NCBI RefSeq assembly: GCF_000220505.1
Contig: NZ_AFPJ01000055.1
Span: 1 to 55,996 of the forward strand
Length of the DNA: 55,996 bases
Direction of reading: 5' to 3'
DNA from: Microbulbifer agarilyticus S89
Lineage (GTDB): Bacteria; Pseudomonadota; Gammaproteobacteria; Pseudomonadales; Cellvibrionaceae
Shown here piece after piece: positions 34,664-44,154 of this stretch (positions within the stretch are counted from its first letter, which is position 1; each line of letters opens with the position of its first letter). The position numbers were made by a program, and so were the translations under genes. The notes beneath the pieces were generated by a model. It had not been told where the DNA came from. It searched no databases and saw only the letters and a program-made list of their open reading frames with translations.

Positions 34664-35413
34664 GTGAATATCGATATCAATTGCGATCTCGGCGAGGGGA
34701 GCACCGCGGAGGACTGCGCGCGGGATGCGCTACTCATGCCCTATATTTCCCGCTGTAATATTGCCTGTGGTGGCCATGCGGGTAACCCGCAAACCATGGC
34801 CATTTCACTGGAAAATGCATTGGAACATCGCCTTTCCATCGGTGCGCACCCTGGCTATCCCGATCGCGAGAATTTTGGCCGTAGAAGTCTCGATATTTCA
34901 GCAGAAGAACTCGCCACATCGGTATCCACACAAATCGAGGCTCTCACGGTTCTCGCCAGGCAACAGGGCGTCACGCTTGATCACGTGAAACTGCATGGCG
35001 CTCTCTACAACGATGCCGAGGCCGATCCGAAACTGGCGTCACTTCTCACCGACCTGATCCATCGCAAGTTTCCCGACCTGGGTATTCTTGGGCTTGCAAA
35101 CGGCGCGATGGAAACAGCCGCAAAAGAGCTCGCACACCCATTTATTCGTGAAGGCTTTATGGACCGCCGCTATCTCAACAAGCAGCGGCTGTCCCCGAGG
35201 TCGATGCCCGGCGCCGTGATCGCAGACTTTGACCTTTGTATCCAACAAACTCTGGGGCTCATCCGCGGCCACGGTTTCCCCTCCATCGACGACACTGAGC
35301 TCTCATTCACCGCAGACAGCATCTGCCTGCACGGTGACAATCCCAATGCTGTGCAAATAGCGGAAAAGCTGGTGGGCGCCCTGCAGCGCGAAGGCATCCA
35401 CGTCGGCACATGA
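34664..35413 (+). CDS. pxpA: 5-oxoprolinase subunit PxpA
   Basis: A 249-residue LamB/YcsF-family protein and part of the three-component ATP-dependent 5-oxoprolinase that opens pyroglutamate to glutamate. It starts DINCDLGEG and has SRCNIACGGHAGNPQTM and IGAHPGYPDRENFGRR, all typical. The start is GTG 34664, preceded by GGGGGAGG. It overlaps pxpB by four bases. Confidence 0.95.
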   Translation: MNIDINCDLGEGSTAEDCARDALLMPYISRCNIACGGHAGNPQTMAISLENALEHRLSIGAHPGYPDRENFGRRSLDISAEELATSVSTQIEALTVLARQQGVTLDHVKLHGALYNDAEADPKLASLLTDLIHRKFPDLGILGLANGAMETAAKELAHPFIREGFMDRRYLNKQRLSPRSMPGAVIADFDLCIQQTLGLIRGHGFPSIDDTELSFTADSICLHGDNPNAVQIAEKLVGALQREGIHVGT

Positions 35414-36216
35414 TCGAATCACTGCAACTCCCCGGCTACGTTCTTCAGAGCAACGGCGACTCCGCCTGGGATATCTGTTTTGACGGCGCAGTATCTGAGG
35501 CATTGAGCGCGCTAATTATTGGTCTCGAAACCCATCTTGAGCAACAGATAGCGAGCGGTGATTGGCCCGAAGTTATCGAACTGATTCCAGCGTACCGCAG
35601 CCTCACTGTATGCTACGACCCGCTGCAGCCCTCTCCTCAAGACCAGCCGCCGCTGAGGGAGCGGCTGCATACGCTGGTGCGCGATTTCATTGTTACAAGC
35701 GATAAAGCCCGAGTTCCCAGCCCGTCGGCAGGTAGCACTACGATCGAAATCCCGGTCTGCTATGAAGGCGATTACGCGCCTGATATGGATGCGCTGTGCG
35801 CACGCGTCGGTTTTACCCGCAATGAAGTGATTCGCCGGCACAGCGCCCCCTGCTACCTGGTGCATATGCTGGGTTTCACACCCGGGTTTCTCTATCTTGG
35901 TGGCCTTGACCCAGAACTTACCTGCCCGCGCAAGTCGCAACCCGCAGTGAAGCTCGCGGCAGGCTCGGTTGGCATTGGTGGTAGCCAAACGGGTATTTAT
36001 CCACAGGAGACGCCTGGCGGCTGGCAGATCATTGGCCGCACACCGATTCGATTATTTGATCCAACGCGAGAATACCCTTTTGTCGCGCGCCCCCTAGATC
36101 GTGTTCGGTTTGTCCCTATTTCGGCAGAAAAATTTAAGGCCCTGGCTCTGATCTTGGCACAGGAGTCGGCGCAAGATCCGGCGCAGGAGCAGCCTGGGAA
36201 AACACCATCATGCTGA
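35410..36216 (+). CDS. pxpB: 5-oxoprolinase subunit PxpB (KipI-like)
   Basis: A 268-residue KipI-family subunit of 5-oxoprolinase. It has LTVCYDPLQ, the IPVCYEGDYAPDMD segment and the cyclophilin-like core VHMLGFTPGFLYLGGLD with SVGIGGSQTGIYPQETPGGW. It overlaps pxpA (ATGA) and pxpC (seven bases), so the three subunits are translationally coupled. The C terminus carries a short Gln/Glu/Ala-rich extension. Confidence 0.95.
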   Translation: MIESLQLPGYVLQSNGDSAWDICFDGAVSEALSALIIGLETHLEQQIASGDWPEVIELIPAYRSLTVCYDPLQPSPQDQPPLRERLHTLVRDFIVTSDKARVPSPSAGSTTIEIPVCYEGDYAPDMDALCARVGFTRNEVIRRHSAPCYLVHMLGFTPGFLYLGGLDPELTCPRKSQPAVKLAAGSVGIGGSQTGIYPQETPGGWQIIGRTPIRLFDPTREYPFVARPLDRVRFVPISAEKFKALALILAQESAQDPAQEQPGKTPSC

Positions 36217-37148
36217 CTGTCCTGTCGGGTGGACTACAAACCAGTATTCAAGACGGCGGGTATCGTGGCTTGATGCGATATGGCGTTGCGCCAGGTGGTG
36301 CGGCCGACCCCGTGGCCATGACGTTGGCAAATCGACTGCTGGGCAACCGGCCAGCAGCGGCTTGCCTTGAAGTCACCATGGTAGGCCCGCGCATTCAATT
36401 CGAGGCGGAATTGTGCCTTGCCGTGTGTGGGGCACGGTTTGACCTGACACTCAATGATATACCGGTCGAAAACGACACTGTCATCCATGTCCAACCGGGT
36501 GACACCCTCAACTTTGGCAGGTTACGCAGCGGTGCCCGTGCTTATCTCGCCATATCGGCAGACATACAGGTTCCCCGTGTCTTCGGTAGCCTTGCCACGC
36601 AGTTACAGATTGGTCTTGGCGGCTTCCACAACCGCGCACTCAAGGGCGGCGACAAAGTCCCCCTGAGTAACACCCGCTTGGCGGCCAAACGCCGATTACC
36701 GGCCGAATATCGACTGAATTACGCCGGGCGCCCCCAGCTGCGCATAATTGACGGTGCTGAGGCGCATTACTTGAGTCCACGCGAACGTGAGCGCTTCACC
36801 GGCGCGACTTACGAGGTCTCACCCCAAAGCAATCGCATGGGGATTCGTTTGGCGTGTAGGCCGTTAGAAACCAGCGGTTTACCGCAAATGACCTCATCCT
36901 GCCTTTGCCCCGGTACCATACAGGTTCCACCGAGTGGCACACCCATTATTTCATTTGTCGAGGCGCAAACAATCGGCGGGTATCCGCGTATTGGCCACGT
37001 GATCAGCGCCGATCAGCACCTGCTTGGCCAGCTTAAACCGTATGACCGTATCAACTTCACCCGTGTAACACTGGATACAGCCCATAGAGTACTGCGAGAC
37101 AAACACGCACTAATGGCTCAACTCACCCAGGATCAGACGCTCGGTTGA
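36210..37148 (+). CDS. pxpC: 5-oxoprolinase subunit PxpC (KipA-like, biotin-dependent carboxyltransferase fold)
   Basis: A 312-residue KipA-family subunit. It opens with GGLQTSIQDGGYRGLMRYGV and PGGAADPVAMTLANRLLGN, and has the closing FVEAQTIGGYPRIGHVISADQHLLGQL. Together with PxpA and PxpB it makes the complete 5-oxoprolinase, which clears spontaneously formed or peptide-derived pyroglutamate. It is the last gene of the rightward series. Confidence 0.95.
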   Translation: MLTVLSGGLQTSIQDGGYRGLMRYGVAPGGAADPVAMTLANRLLGNRPAAACLEVTMVGPRIQFEAELCLAVCGARFDLTLNDIPVENDTVIHVQPGDTLNFGRLRSGARAYLAISADIQVPRVFGSLATQLQIGLGGFHNRALKGGDKVPLSNTRLAAKRRLPAEYRLNYAGRPQLRIIDGAEAHYLSPRERERFTGATYEVSPQSNRMGIRLACRPLETSGLPQMTSSCLCPGTIQVPPSGTPIISFVEAQTIGGYPRIGHVISADQHLLGQLKPYDRINFTRVTLDTAHRVLRDKHALMAQLTQDQTLG

Positions 37149-37292
37149 TATATCGATACATGAACGCCAGGCACGCGGCAAGAGGACAGATGCGGATACA
37201 GCCGCACGGATTGCTGGCACGAAACACCATGCAAGCAGGGAAAGGAAGGCAGTCAGTAGCGCGAATGCGCTATGCCGACGAGTCAACAACGT

Positions 37293-37556
37293 TCAAGAAT
37301 CAACCCAGGTTATGGAAGACTCATCGTCATTATGCTTGTCCGCGCAGGGCGTCGACTTGGGGGGAACCACACCCACACGGCTTTTCGGGTCCGTATGCTG
37401 CTGCTCCCAATGTGCAACCGCTTCCGCACACAGCATTTTCTGCTCAGCGGTTATCGCCACACCATTCGGCCATTTACCCAACTCAATTGCCCGCTTTAAG
37501 CTGCCGACAATCTGCGGATTGAGTATTTTCAATAGTTCATCGAGCGACTGAAACAT
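37293..37556 (-). CDS. DUF1315 (YeaC-like) small protein
   Basis: An 87-residue protein matching the YeaC/DUF1315 family: helical start FQSLDELLKILNPQIVGSL, then RAIELGKWPNGVAITAEQK and CAEAVAHWEQQH. The family has no known function. The tail beyond residue 55 is hydrophilic and variable. GGGGA lies just upstream of ATG 37556. It lies downstream of the rplQ terminator on the same strand, so it needs its own promoter or read-through. A rightward frame over the same bases is a shadow. Confidence 0.85.
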   Translation of the reverse strand: MFQSLDELLKILNPQIVGSLKRAIELGKWPNGVAITAEQKMLCAEAVAHWEQQHTDPKSRVGVVPPKSTPCADKHNDDESSITWVDS

Positions 37557-37593
37557 CTTCGAATCCCCTTTGTATTCAACGAGACAGACACAC

Positions 37594-37622
37594 CAAAAAA
37601 AAGCCGGTCAATGACCGGCTTT
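37594..37622 (-). terminator. Rho-independent terminator of the alpha operon
   Basis: On the minus strand a GC-rich stem (AAGCCGGTC / GACCGGCTT, 37601-37621) is followed by a run of eight T. It lies about 65 bases after the rplQ stop and ends the ribosomal superoperon. Confidence 0.93.
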
Positions 37623-37669
37623 CCTTTGCTCGGAGACCACCGGCCCTAAGACCGGTAGCTTACCGATGA

Positions 37670-37690
37670 CTTAAGACTCGAGGTCTTAAG
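37670..37690 (-). promoter_or_regulatory. Perfect hairpin overlapping the rplQ stop codon
   Basis: CTTAAGAC (37670-37677) and GTCTTAAG (37683-37690) form an 8-base stem with a five-base loop; the rplQ stop codon (37686-37688) lies in the stem. A similar hairpin covers the rpmJ stop codon. It may protect the 3' end or act as a processing site. Confidence 0.5.
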
Positions 37691-38078
37691 CTTCTGCAGC
37701 TTCTGCAGTCTCGTCCGCAACCGGACGATCCACCAGCTCGACGTAGGCCATCGGCGCCTTGTCGCCTGCGCGGAAACCACATTTCAGAATGCGGATGTAT
37801 CCACCAGGACGGGCTTCGTAACGAGGACCCAGCTCGTCGAACAGCTTGCGCACTGCATCCTTATCACGGATACGGGCGAAAGCCAGACGGCGGTTAGCAA
37901 CACTGTCTTTCTTGGCCAGGGTGATCAGCGGCTCGGCAACGCGACGCAGTTCCTTGGCTTTAGGCAGTGTGGTTTTGATCAGCTCGTGCTCTACCAGAGA
38001 GGCGGTCATGTTCTTGAACATGGCCTTGCGGTGAGAGCTAGTACGACTGAATTTACGGCCACTATAACGATGACGCAT
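37686..38078 (-). CDS. rplQ: 50S ribosomal protein L17
   Basis: L17 (130 residues) binds 23S rRNA near the exit-tunnel side of the large subunit. The N-terminal [17 protein letters not shown] and [20 protein letters not shown] are diagnostic. A short Ala/Glu-rich tail extends past the core. It is the last gene of the alpha operon, 122 bases after rpoA, and is followed by a strong terminator. Confidence 0.98.
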   Translation of the reverse strand: MRHRYSGRKFSRTSSHRKAMFKNMTASLVEHELIKTTLPKAKELRRVAEPLITLAKKDSVANRRLAFARIRDKDAVRKLFDELGPRYEARPGGYIRILKCGFRAGDKAPMAYVELVDRPVADETAEAAEA

Positions 38079-38200
38079 AACTCAATTCCTCACGACTAGA
38101 ATTGCTTTCTCAGCAAGTCGTTTGTGAGTGGTATTTGCTATGGGCACACACCACTCGGGTTTCTTACAGGGCCGGGCTCAACACCCGCACCACAAACGCT

Positions 38201-39205
38201 TTACAGGGGGCTCAGCTTGCTATCGCCTTTGAGGCTGGCCGGCGGCCAGTTCTCGAGACGCATGCCCAGGGAGAGACCGCGAGAGGCCAGAACGTCTTTG
38301 ATCTCAGTCAGAGACTTCTTACCCAGGTTCGGAGTCTTCAGCAGCTCTACTTCGGTACGCTGAATCAGGTCGCCGATGTAGTAGATGTTTTCTGCCTTCA
38401 GACAGTTAGCCGAACGGACGGTCAGCTCCAGGTCATCGACCGGGCGCAACAGCACCGGATCAACTTCCTCTTCCTTCGCTTCAGGCTGGGCATCCTTCTC
38501 GCCTTCCAGGTCCACAAATACTGCCAGCTGCTGCTGCAGGATAGTGGCGGCGCGACGGATCGCTTCCTCCGGGTCCAGAGTACCGTTGGTCTCCAGGTCC
38601 AGAACCAGCTTGTCCAGGTCAGTACGCTGTTCCACACGTGCGGATTCCACACTGTAGGACACGCGACGAACCGGGCCGAAAGATGCGTCCAGTTGCAGAC
38701 GGCCAATGGCGCGGGTCTCTTCTTCGTCTTCGCGACGTGCGTCGGCGGGCTGGTAGCCACGGCCGCGCGCAACGGTCAGACGAATGTTGAGCTCAACATC
38801 GCCAGTGATGTTTGCGATCACATGTTCGGGGTTCACGATTTCGATGTCGTGGTCCACCTGAATGTCGCCTGCGGTAACCGCACCTGGGCCTTTCTTGCTC
38901 AGGCTCAGCACTGCCTGGTCCTTGCCGTGCATCACCACCGCAATTTCCTTCAGGTTGAGCAGGATTTCGATTACATCTTCCTGCACACCTTCAATTGCGC
39001 TGTACTCGTGCTCAACACCGTCGATCTCAACTTCAGTGACGGCGCAGCCCGGCATGGAGGACAGCAGGATGCGGCGCAGCGCGTTGCCGAGAGTGTGGCC
39101 GAAACCACGCTCCAGCGGTTCCAGAACCACTTTAGCGTGGTTCTGGTTGTACTCGGTGACGTCAATACGACGAGGTGTCAAAAACTCGTTGACAGCAGTC
39201 TGCAT
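38201..39205 (-). CDS. rpoA: DNA-directed RNA polymerase subunit alpha
   Basis: A 334-residue alpha subunit that nucleates RNA polymerase assembly. The N-terminal domain has [19 protein letters not shown] and the C-terminal domain, which contacts UP elements and activators, has [16 protein letters not shown] and [17 protein letters not shown] prefer ATG 39205 (MQTAVNEF) because AGG lies seven bases upstream; ATG 39211 would add two residues. It sits in the alpha operon between rpsD and rplQ. Confidence 0.98.
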   Translation of the reverse strand: MQTAVNEFLTPRRIDVTEYNQNHAKVVLEPLERGFGHTLGNALRRILLSSMPGCAVTEVEIDGVEHEYSAIEGVQEDVIEILLNLKEIAVVMHGKDQAVLSLSKKGPGAVTAGDIQVDHDIEIVNPEHVIANITGDVELNIRLTVARGRGYQPADARREDEEETRAIGRLQLDASFGPVRRVSYSVESARVEQRTDLDKLVLDLETNGTLDPEEAIRRAATILQQQLAVFVDLEGEKDAQPEAKEEEVDPVLLRPVDDLELTVRSANCLKAENIYYIGDLIQRTEVELLKTPNLGKKSLTEIKDVLASRGLSLGMRLENWPPASLKGDSKLSPL

Positions 39206-39250
39206 AGCCATACCTGTATTACAGTTTTATTCCTTAAATGGAACAGAGCC

Positions 39251-39871
39251 TTACTTGGAGTAGAGTTCCACGATAAGGTTTTCATTGATCTCTGCCGGCA
39301 GATCTACGCGATCCGGAACACGCTTGAAGGTACCTTCGAGCTTGCTCGCGTTCACGTCTACCCACTCTACGTCACCGCGCTGTGCAGCGAGGGAAACGGA
39401 GTTCTGGATACGCATCTGCTTCTTGGACTTCTCGCGAATGGAGATAACGTCGCCTTCTTTAACAGAGTAAGAAGGGATGTTTACGGTAGCGCCATTCACC
39501 AGGATCGCCTTGTGAGATACCAGCTGACGTGCTTCAGCACGAGTAGAGCCGAAGCCCATGCGGTAAACCACGTTGTCCAGGCGTTTTTCCAGAAGTTGCA
39601 GCAGGTTTTCACCAGTTGCACCTTTCAGACGCGCCGCTTCCTTATAGTAGTTGCGGAACTGCTTTTCCAGCACACCGTAGATACGGCGTACTTTTTGTTT
39701 TTCACGCAGCTGAATGCCGTAGTCGGAAAGACGGCCGCGACCAGCGCCGTGAACACCCGGCTTGGTCTCTGCACGACACTTAGAGTCGTGTGGGCGAACG
39801 CCACTTTTCAGCTGAAGATCGGTACCTTCCCGACGGGAAAGCTTACATTTTGGTCCAATATAACGTGCCAT
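39251..39871 (-). CDS. rpsD: 30S ribosomal protein S4
   Basis: S4 (206 residues) is a primary 16S rRNA-binding assembly protein and, in E. coli, the translational repressor of the alpha operon. It begins [19 protein letters not shown] and has the S4 RNA-binding domain [20 protein letters not shown]. The first cysteines are not a full zinc site, as is usual in proteobacteria. A candidate S4 target lies in the rpsM leader. Confidence 0.98.
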   Translation of the reverse strand: MARYIGPKCKLSRREGTDLQLKSGVRPHDSKCRAETKPGVHGAGRGRLSDYGIQLREKQKVRRIYGVLEKQFRNYYKEAARLKGATGENLLQLLEKRLDNVVYRMGFGSTRAEARQLVSHKAILVNGATVNIPSYSVKEGDVISIREKSKKQMRIQNSVSLAAQRGDVEWVDVNASKLEGTFKRVPDRVDLPAEINENLIVELYSK

Positions 39872-39886
39872 TTCGTCAACCCCCTC

Positions 39887-40276
39887 TTACACGCGACGTT
39901 TCTTGGGCGGACGACAACCATTATGCGGGATCGGCGTCACGTCGGTGATGTTGGTGATCTTGTAGCCGCAGTTGTTCAGTGCGCGAACAGCAGATTCGCG
40001 ACCGGGGCCAGGGCCCTTAACTTCGACATCAAGGTTTTTCAGGCCATACTCCTGAGCAGCAGTGCCTGCGCGCTCAGCAGCAACCTGGGCTGCGAATGGG
40101 GTGCTCTTACGAGAACCGCGGAAACCGGAACCACCAGCGGTAGCCCAGCTCAGAGTATTGCCCTGACGGTCAGTGATCGTCACGATCGTGTTGTTGAACG
40201 ATGCGTGGATGTGGGCAACACCGTCGACAACGGTCTTTTTGACCTTTTTGCGAGCAGTAGTTTTTGGCTTAGCCAT
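39887..40276 (-). CDS. rpsK: 30S ribosomal protein S11
   Basis: S11 (129 residues) forms part of the small-subunit platform near the mRNA exit. [18 protein letters not shown] and [14 protein letters not shown] are typical, and it ends with the conserved [13 protein letters not shown]. It lies 15 bases before rpsD in the alpha operon. Confidence 0.98.
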   Translation of the reverse strand: MAKPKTTARKKVKKTVVDGVAHIHASFNNTIVTITDRQGNTLSWATAGGSGFRGSRKSTPFAAQVAAERAGTAAQEYGLKNLDVEVKGPGPGRESAVRALNNCGYKITNITDVTPIPHNGCRPPKKRRV

Positions 40277-40324
40277 ACCTATATCCTAAATCCTGTACTT
40301 GTGAAGACTTGCCGATGTAAGTAA

Positions 40325-40681
40325 TTACTTACGGATCGGCTTGCGCGGACCCTTACGGGTACGGGCGTTAGTCTTGGTGCGCTGACCGCGAAGCGGCAGG
40401 CTGCGACGGTGACGCAGACCGCGGAAGCAACCCAGGTCCATCAGACGTTTGATGTTCATGGATACTTCACGACGCAGATCACCTTCAACGGTCAGTTTCG
40501 CAACTTCACCGCGGATGGTTTCGATCTGGTCTTCGGACAGATCACGAAGTTTGGTGGATTCAGCGATACCTACCGCTGCCAGAATAGACTTGGCCGTAGT
40601 GCGTCCGACACCATAGATATGGGTCAGGGAGATCACGGCGTGCTTGTGGTCTGGTACGTTTACACCAGCAATACGTGCCAT
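40325..40681 (-). CDS. rpsM: 30S ribosomal protein S13
   Basis: S13 (118 residues) sits in the head of the small subunit and contacts the P-site tRNA and L5. I start at ATG 40681 ([14 protein letters not shown]), which gives the usual length; upstream codons have no family counterpart. GGAG is about 11 bases before it. It is the first gene of the alpha operon and has a structured leader. Confidence 0.98.
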   Translation of the reverse strand: MARIAGVNVPDHKHAVISLTHIYGVGRTTAKSILAAVGIAESTKLRDLSEDQIETIRGEVAKLTVEGDLRREVSMNIKRLMDLGCFRGLRHRRSLPLRGQRTKTNARTRKGPRKPIRK

Positions 40682-40789
40682 AGAGGCGTACTCCACGTAT
40701 TGTGAACCGCACAACTTTGGTTGTGGCGCGATTCAATTCTTAATTCGGCGCTGACAGCGAATAAAAAGCCACCAGCACCACCAAAAAGG
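40682..40789 (-). promoter_or_regulatory. Candidate alpha-operon leader RNA (S4-responsive type)
   Basis: From the predicted start site to the rpsM ATG the leader would be about 108 bases, close to the E. coli alpha leader in which S4 binds a pseudoknot around the ribosome site. A CACAAC/GTTGTG hairpin lies about 40-55 bases before the ATG, and GTGGAG precedes the start. The pseudoknot itself is not proven here. Confidence 0.5.
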
Positions 40790-40795
40790 CGCGCA

Positions 40796-40824
40796 AGAAT
40801 AGCTTTTCATACACCAAATTGCAA
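40796..40824 (-). promoter_or_regulatory. Candidate sigma70 promoter of the alpha operon
   Basis: On the minus strand TTGCAA (40819-40824) and TATTCT (40796-40801) are separated by exactly 17 bases. Each hexamer matches consensus at four of six positions. The position gives a leader length close to that of E. coli. Confidence 0.55.
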
Positions 40825-40886
40825 TAGCCCGCCTTCCCAGAGCCGAAACTCAGGGTGAAACGGACGACAGTCAACGCCCCCTTTTT

Positions 40887-41079
40887 GAGACTGCCCAGAC
40901 AACTTTCGCTGACTTTGCAGTCTCACCACAGATCTAAATCTGCGGTGCGCCTTTTAACACGGGGCTGTGCCAAGAGGCAAATTCTTTGACGAACAATTGG
41001 TTTCCTAACCTCTCCGATGTCTAGACACCGGAACTCACCGTCCCTGGTGAGTCACTAATCGGCAAGCGGTGCCGATTAG
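40887..41079 (-). promoter_or_regulatory. Five-hairpin region between rpmJ and rpsM
   Basis: Reading from rpmJ, inverted repeats lie at 41055-41079 (10-base perfect stem covering the rpmJ stop), 41033-41052 (ACTCACC/GGTGAGT), 41014-41031, 40924-40947 and 40887-40924 (GAGACTGC/GCAGTCTC). In the third and fourth, the one imperfect pair is G-U in the minus-strand RNA but A-C in the plus-strand RNA, which points to leftward transcription. None is followed by a T-run. They may end or process the spc transcript. Confidence 0.6.
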
Positions 41080-41192
41080 CCCTGCCGCTGCTTGTGACGA
41101 GGCTCAGCGCTGCAGATAACCCGCAGAACGCCTTTGCGACGTACAATTTTGCAGTTACGGCAGATCTTTTTAACAGAAGCGCGTACTTTCAT
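41076..41192 (-). CDS. rpmJ: 50S ribosomal protein L36
   Basis: A 38-residue protein beginning [19 protein letters not shown] and ending RHKQRQG. The zinc-binding set C-x2-C ... C ... H (CRNC, VIC, PRH) is complete, so this is the zinc-containing form. It follows secY by 39 bases and closes the spc operon; its stop codon lies inside a perfect hairpin. Confidence 0.97.
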   Translation of the reverse strand: MKVRASVKKICRNCKIVRRKGVLRVICSAEPRHKQRQG

Positions 41193-41231
41193 GACCTTAC
41201 CTCAATTCAATCCTGCTGCCCGGGTTACCGA

Positions 41232-42578
41232 TTAACGGCGGCCGTAGCTTTGCAGATTTGCCTTTTTCATTAACCCATCATACTGGTGGGACAGCAGGTG
41301 CGATTGCACTTGCGCCATGAAGTCCATCACAACGACCACAACGATCAGCAGTGATGTACCGCCCAGATAGAACGGAATGTTCAGCCCAACTACCAGGAAC
41401 TGCGGCAGCAGGGATACCAATGCGATGTAACAGGCACCCACCAGGGTCAAGCGAGTCAGAACGCTGTCGATATAACGAGCGGTCTGTTCACCTGGGCGAA
41501 TACCGGGTACGTAGGCACCGGATTTCTTCAGGTTGTCTGCAACTTCATTCGGGTTAAACATCAACGCCGTATAGAAGAAGCAGAAGAAGCCGATCAGCAG
41601 AGCGAACAGAATAATGTTCAAAGGCTGACCCGGGCCCAGCTGCAGTGCCATCCACTGCAGAATCTGTGCACCAATGCCTTCGCCACCCTGACCGAACCAC
41701 TGCGCAAGAGTCGCAGGGAACAGCAGGATACTGCTAGCAAAGATCACCGGGATCACACCGGCCATGTTCACCTTCAGCGGCAAGTGGCTGGACTGTGCCG
41801 CAGGCGCCTGCGAGTAACGACCCGCCTGGCGACGTGCGTGGTTGATGGTAATACGGCGTTGACCGCGCTCCATCACCACTACGAAGTAGACAACCGCCAG
41901 CGCTACGAAACCGATGGCCAGCAGCATCAGGATGTGCAATTCACCCTGACGCGCCTGCTCGAAAGCCTGACCGATGGCACTGGGCAGACCCGCAACGATA
42001 CCGGCAAAGATAAGCATCGAAATGCCATTGCCCACACCGCGCTCAGTGATCTGCTCACCCAGCCACATCATGAACACTGCACCGGTTACCAGTGACACTA
42101 CCGCCACGAAGTAGAAACCGAATGCCGGCTCTGCGGAATAAGCCAGGTTTTGACCGGCAAGACCAAAGGTCATACCGATACCCTGGATCAGGGCCAGAAA
42201 CACGGTCAAATAACGCGTGTACTGGTTGATTTTGCGACGGCCTGCATCACCTTCCTTCTTCAACGCCTCCAGAGAAGGCGTTACCGCGGTCATCAACTGC
42301 ATGATGATGGACGCGGAGATGTAAGGCATGATGCCGAGCGCAAGGATACTCATCCGCTCCAGTGCACCACCGGAAAACATGTTAAACAGACCCAGGATCG
42401 TTCCCTGATTCTGATTGAACAGATTCGCCAGCTTCTCCGGATCAATACCGGGCACCGGAATATGGGTCCCTATGCGATAAACAAGAATCGCGAGAAACAG
42501 AAAACGAAGGCGAGCCCAAAGCTCGCCTAATCCCTTGCCGTTGCCCAGGGAGTTAACACCAGTTCCTGGTCGTGCCAT
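41232..42578 (-). CDS. secY: Protein translocase subunit SecY
   Basis: SecY (448 residues) forms the protein-conducting channel of the inner membrane with SecE and SecG. Ten hydrophobic helices are visible, with [24 protein letters not shown] (helix 2 plug region), [12 protein letters not shown] and the cytoplasmic loop [13 protein letters not shown]. It ends [10 protein letters not shown]. It sits between rplO and rpmJ, as in other spc operons. Confidence 0.98.
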   Translation of the reverse strand: MARPGTGVNSLGNGKGLGELWARLRFLFLAILVYRIGTHIPVPGIDPEKLANLFNQNQGTILGLFNMFSGGALERMSILALGIMPYISASIIMQLMTAVTPSLEALKKEGDAGRRKINQYTRYLTVFLALIQGIGMTFGLAGQNLAYSAEPAFGFYFVAVVSLVTGAVFMMWLGEQITERGVGNGISMLIFAGIVAGLPSAIGQAFEQARQGELHILMLLAIGFVALAVVYFVVVMERGQRRITINHARRQAGRYSQAPAAQSSHLPLKVNMAGVIPVIFASSILLFPATLAQWFGQGGEGIGAQILQWMALQLGPGQPLNIILFALLIGFFCFFYTALMFNPNEVADNLKKSGAYVPGIRPGEQTARYIDSVLTRLTLVGACYIALVSLLPQFLVVGLNIPFYLGGTSLLIVVVVVMDFMAQVQSHLLSHQYDGLMKKANLQSYGRR

Positions 42579-42590
42579 TGGGGCCTCGAT

Positions 42591-43025
42591 TTAGTCTTCT
42601 ACTTTTCCGCCAGCAGCTTCGATGGCTGCTTTAGCACCCTTGGTGACACCCAGACCTTTAACGGTAACCGCTTTGGTCAGTTCACCAGAAAGGAACACTT
42701 TGGCGCGCTTAATGTGGTTGCCGATAATATCGGCATTCTTCAGCGCTGCCAAATCAATAGTGTCACCCTCTACCTTCGCCAGCTCCGCCAGACGCACTTC
42801 CGCAACAAAGCGGCCAACGCGAGAGGTGAAACCGTACTTCGGCAGACGCTTCTGCAAAGGCATCTGACCGCCTTCGAAGCCCGGACGAACACTACCGCCG
42901 GAGCGGGATTTTTGACCTTTATGGCCGCGACCGCCGGTTTTACCCAGGCCGCTACCAATACCGCGACCAACGCGCTTGGCGCTGTGCTTGTGACCCTCAG
43001 CGGGAGACAGTTCATTCAAACGCAT
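42591..43025 (-). CDS. rplO: 50S ribosomal protein L15
   Basis: L15 (144 residues) is a late-assembly protein of the large subunit. It has the Gly/Arg-rich N-terminal extension [19 protein letters not shown] that threads into 23S rRNA, then a globular C-terminal part with [19 protein letters not shown]. It is one base from rpmD and 12 from secY. Confidence 0.98.
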   Translation of the reverse strand: MRLNELSPAEGHKHSAKRVGRGIGSGLGKTGGRGHKGQKSRSGGSVRPGFEGGQMPLQKRLPKYGFTSRVGRFVAEVRLAELAKVEGDTIDLAALKNADIIGNHIKRAKVFLSGELTKAVTVKGLGVTKGAKAAIEAAGGKVED

Positions 43026-43026
43026 G

Positions 43027-43212
43027 TTACGCCTCCTCCACTTTAACGAGGTAGTTCACTTTGTTGATCATGCCGCGCACAGAGGGAGTGTCTTCCACTT
43101 CCACAGTGTGACCAATGCGGCGCAGACCCAGACCAGCAACACATGCCTGATGGTTTTTCAGACGACCGTTGATGCTTTTAACCTGGGTTACTTTGATGGT
43201 CTTCTTAGCCAT
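43027..43212 (-). CDS. rpmD: 50S ribosomal protein L30
   Basis: A 61-residue ferredoxin-like-fold protein of the large subunit. [20 protein letters not shown] and [20 protein letters not shown] are typical. It is the short bacterial form and ends one base before rplO begins. Confidence 0.97.
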   Translation of the reverse strand: MAKKTIKVTQVKSINGRLKNHQACVAGLGLRRIGHTVEVEDTPSVRGMINKVNYLVKVEEA

Positions 43213-43274
43213 GACTCATTCACTCAAAGCAAGTTCAGACCGGACTGCAGCAGATCACTGCAGCCCGAGCCGAA

Positions 43275-43784
43275 TCAGTTCAGGATTTCTTCCACAGACT
43301 TGCCGCGCTTGGCAGCAACGTCTTCTGGGCTACTCATTTTGCCCAGCGCACTGAAGGTGGCGCGTACGACGTTTACCGGATTGGTAGAGCCGTAGCACTT
43401 GGCCAGTACGTTGTGGACACCAGCCATTTCCAGTACGGAGCGCATAGCACCGCCGGCGATTACACCGGTACCCTGGGAAGCGGGCTGCATGTATACCTTG
43501 GAACCGCCGTGGCGACCGTTGGTAGCGTACTGGATGGTGTCTCCATTCAGATCTACCTGGATCATGTTGCGACGCGCAGCTTCCATAGCCTTTTGGATGG
43601 CTACTGGCACTTCACGTGCTTTACCACGACCAAAGCCAACGCGGCCATTGCCATCGCCAACTACGGTCAGAGCGGTGAACGCGAAGATACGACCACCTTT
43701 AACGGTTTTGGCAACACGATTGACCTGGACCAGCTTTTCCTGGAGGCCTTCGTCGTTGCTCTTCTCGACTTTTTCTCTAGCCAT
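43275..43784 (-). CDS. rpsE: 30S ribosomal protein S5
   Basis: S5 (169 residues) supports decoding accuracy and mRNA helicase activity at the entry channel. It has the double-stranded RNA-binding part ([21 protein letters not shown]), the [19 protein letters not shown] loop and a C-terminal domain with [13 protein letters not shown]. Spacing to rplR is 10 bases. Confidence 0.98.
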   Translation of the reverse strand: MAREKVEKSNDEGLQEKLVQVNRVAKTVKGGRIFAFTALTVVGDGNGRVGFGRGKAREVPVAIQKAMEAARRNMIQVDLNGDTIQYATNGRHGGSKVYMQPASQGTGVIAGGAMRSVLEMAGVHNVLAKCYGSTNPVNVVRATFSALGKMSSPEDVAAKRGKSVEEILN

Positions 43785-43794
43785 AACTCAACCC

Positions 43795-44145
43795 TTAGAA
43801 TTTCAGACCGGCTTCACGGGCAGCGTCTGCCAGGGCCTTAACACGGCCGTGGTACTTAAAACCGCTACGATCGAAGGCTACCGCTTCAACGCCAGCGGCT
43901 TTCGCGCGCTCAGCGATCAGGGTGCCAACAGCTTTAGCAGCGTCGACGTTACCAGTTTTGCTTTCACGCAGGTCCTTATCCAGAGTAGAGGCGGTGGCCA
44001 ATACCTTGTCGCCATCGGCGGTCAGGATCTGTGCGTAAATGTGGCGGGGAGTGCGGTTCACTGTCAGGCGAACGGCGCCCAGCTCACGGAACTTGGCGCG
44101 GGCACGACGTGCACGACGCAAGCGAGTTTGCTTCTTAACGTTCAT
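43795..44145 (-). CDS. rplR: 50S ribosomal protein L18
   Basis: L18 (116 residues) binds 5S rRNA and helps seat it in the large subunit. [19 protein letters not shown] is the basic N-terminal part, and [20 protein letters not shown] is the conserved C-terminal block. It is nine bases from rplF. Confidence 0.98.
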   Translation of the reverse strand: MNVKKQTRLRRARRARAKFRELGAVRLTVNRTPRHIYAQILTADGDKVLATASTLDKDLRESKTGNVDAAKAVGTLIAERAKAAGVEAVAFDRSGFKYHGRVKALADAAREAGLKF

Positions 44146-44154
44146 ATCTATGCC

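Noticed and set aside
37145-37522. Rightward frame after pxpC
   Set aside because: Overlaps the DUF1315 gene on the other strand, which has clear family motifs; the rightward translation has none.
38102-40324. 740-codon open frame on the + strand across the alpha operon
   Set aside because: It is antisense to rpoA, rpsD and rpsK, which are certain. The translated sequence is Cys/Phe/His/Gln-rich with no family features; it results from strong codon bias of the ribosomal genes.
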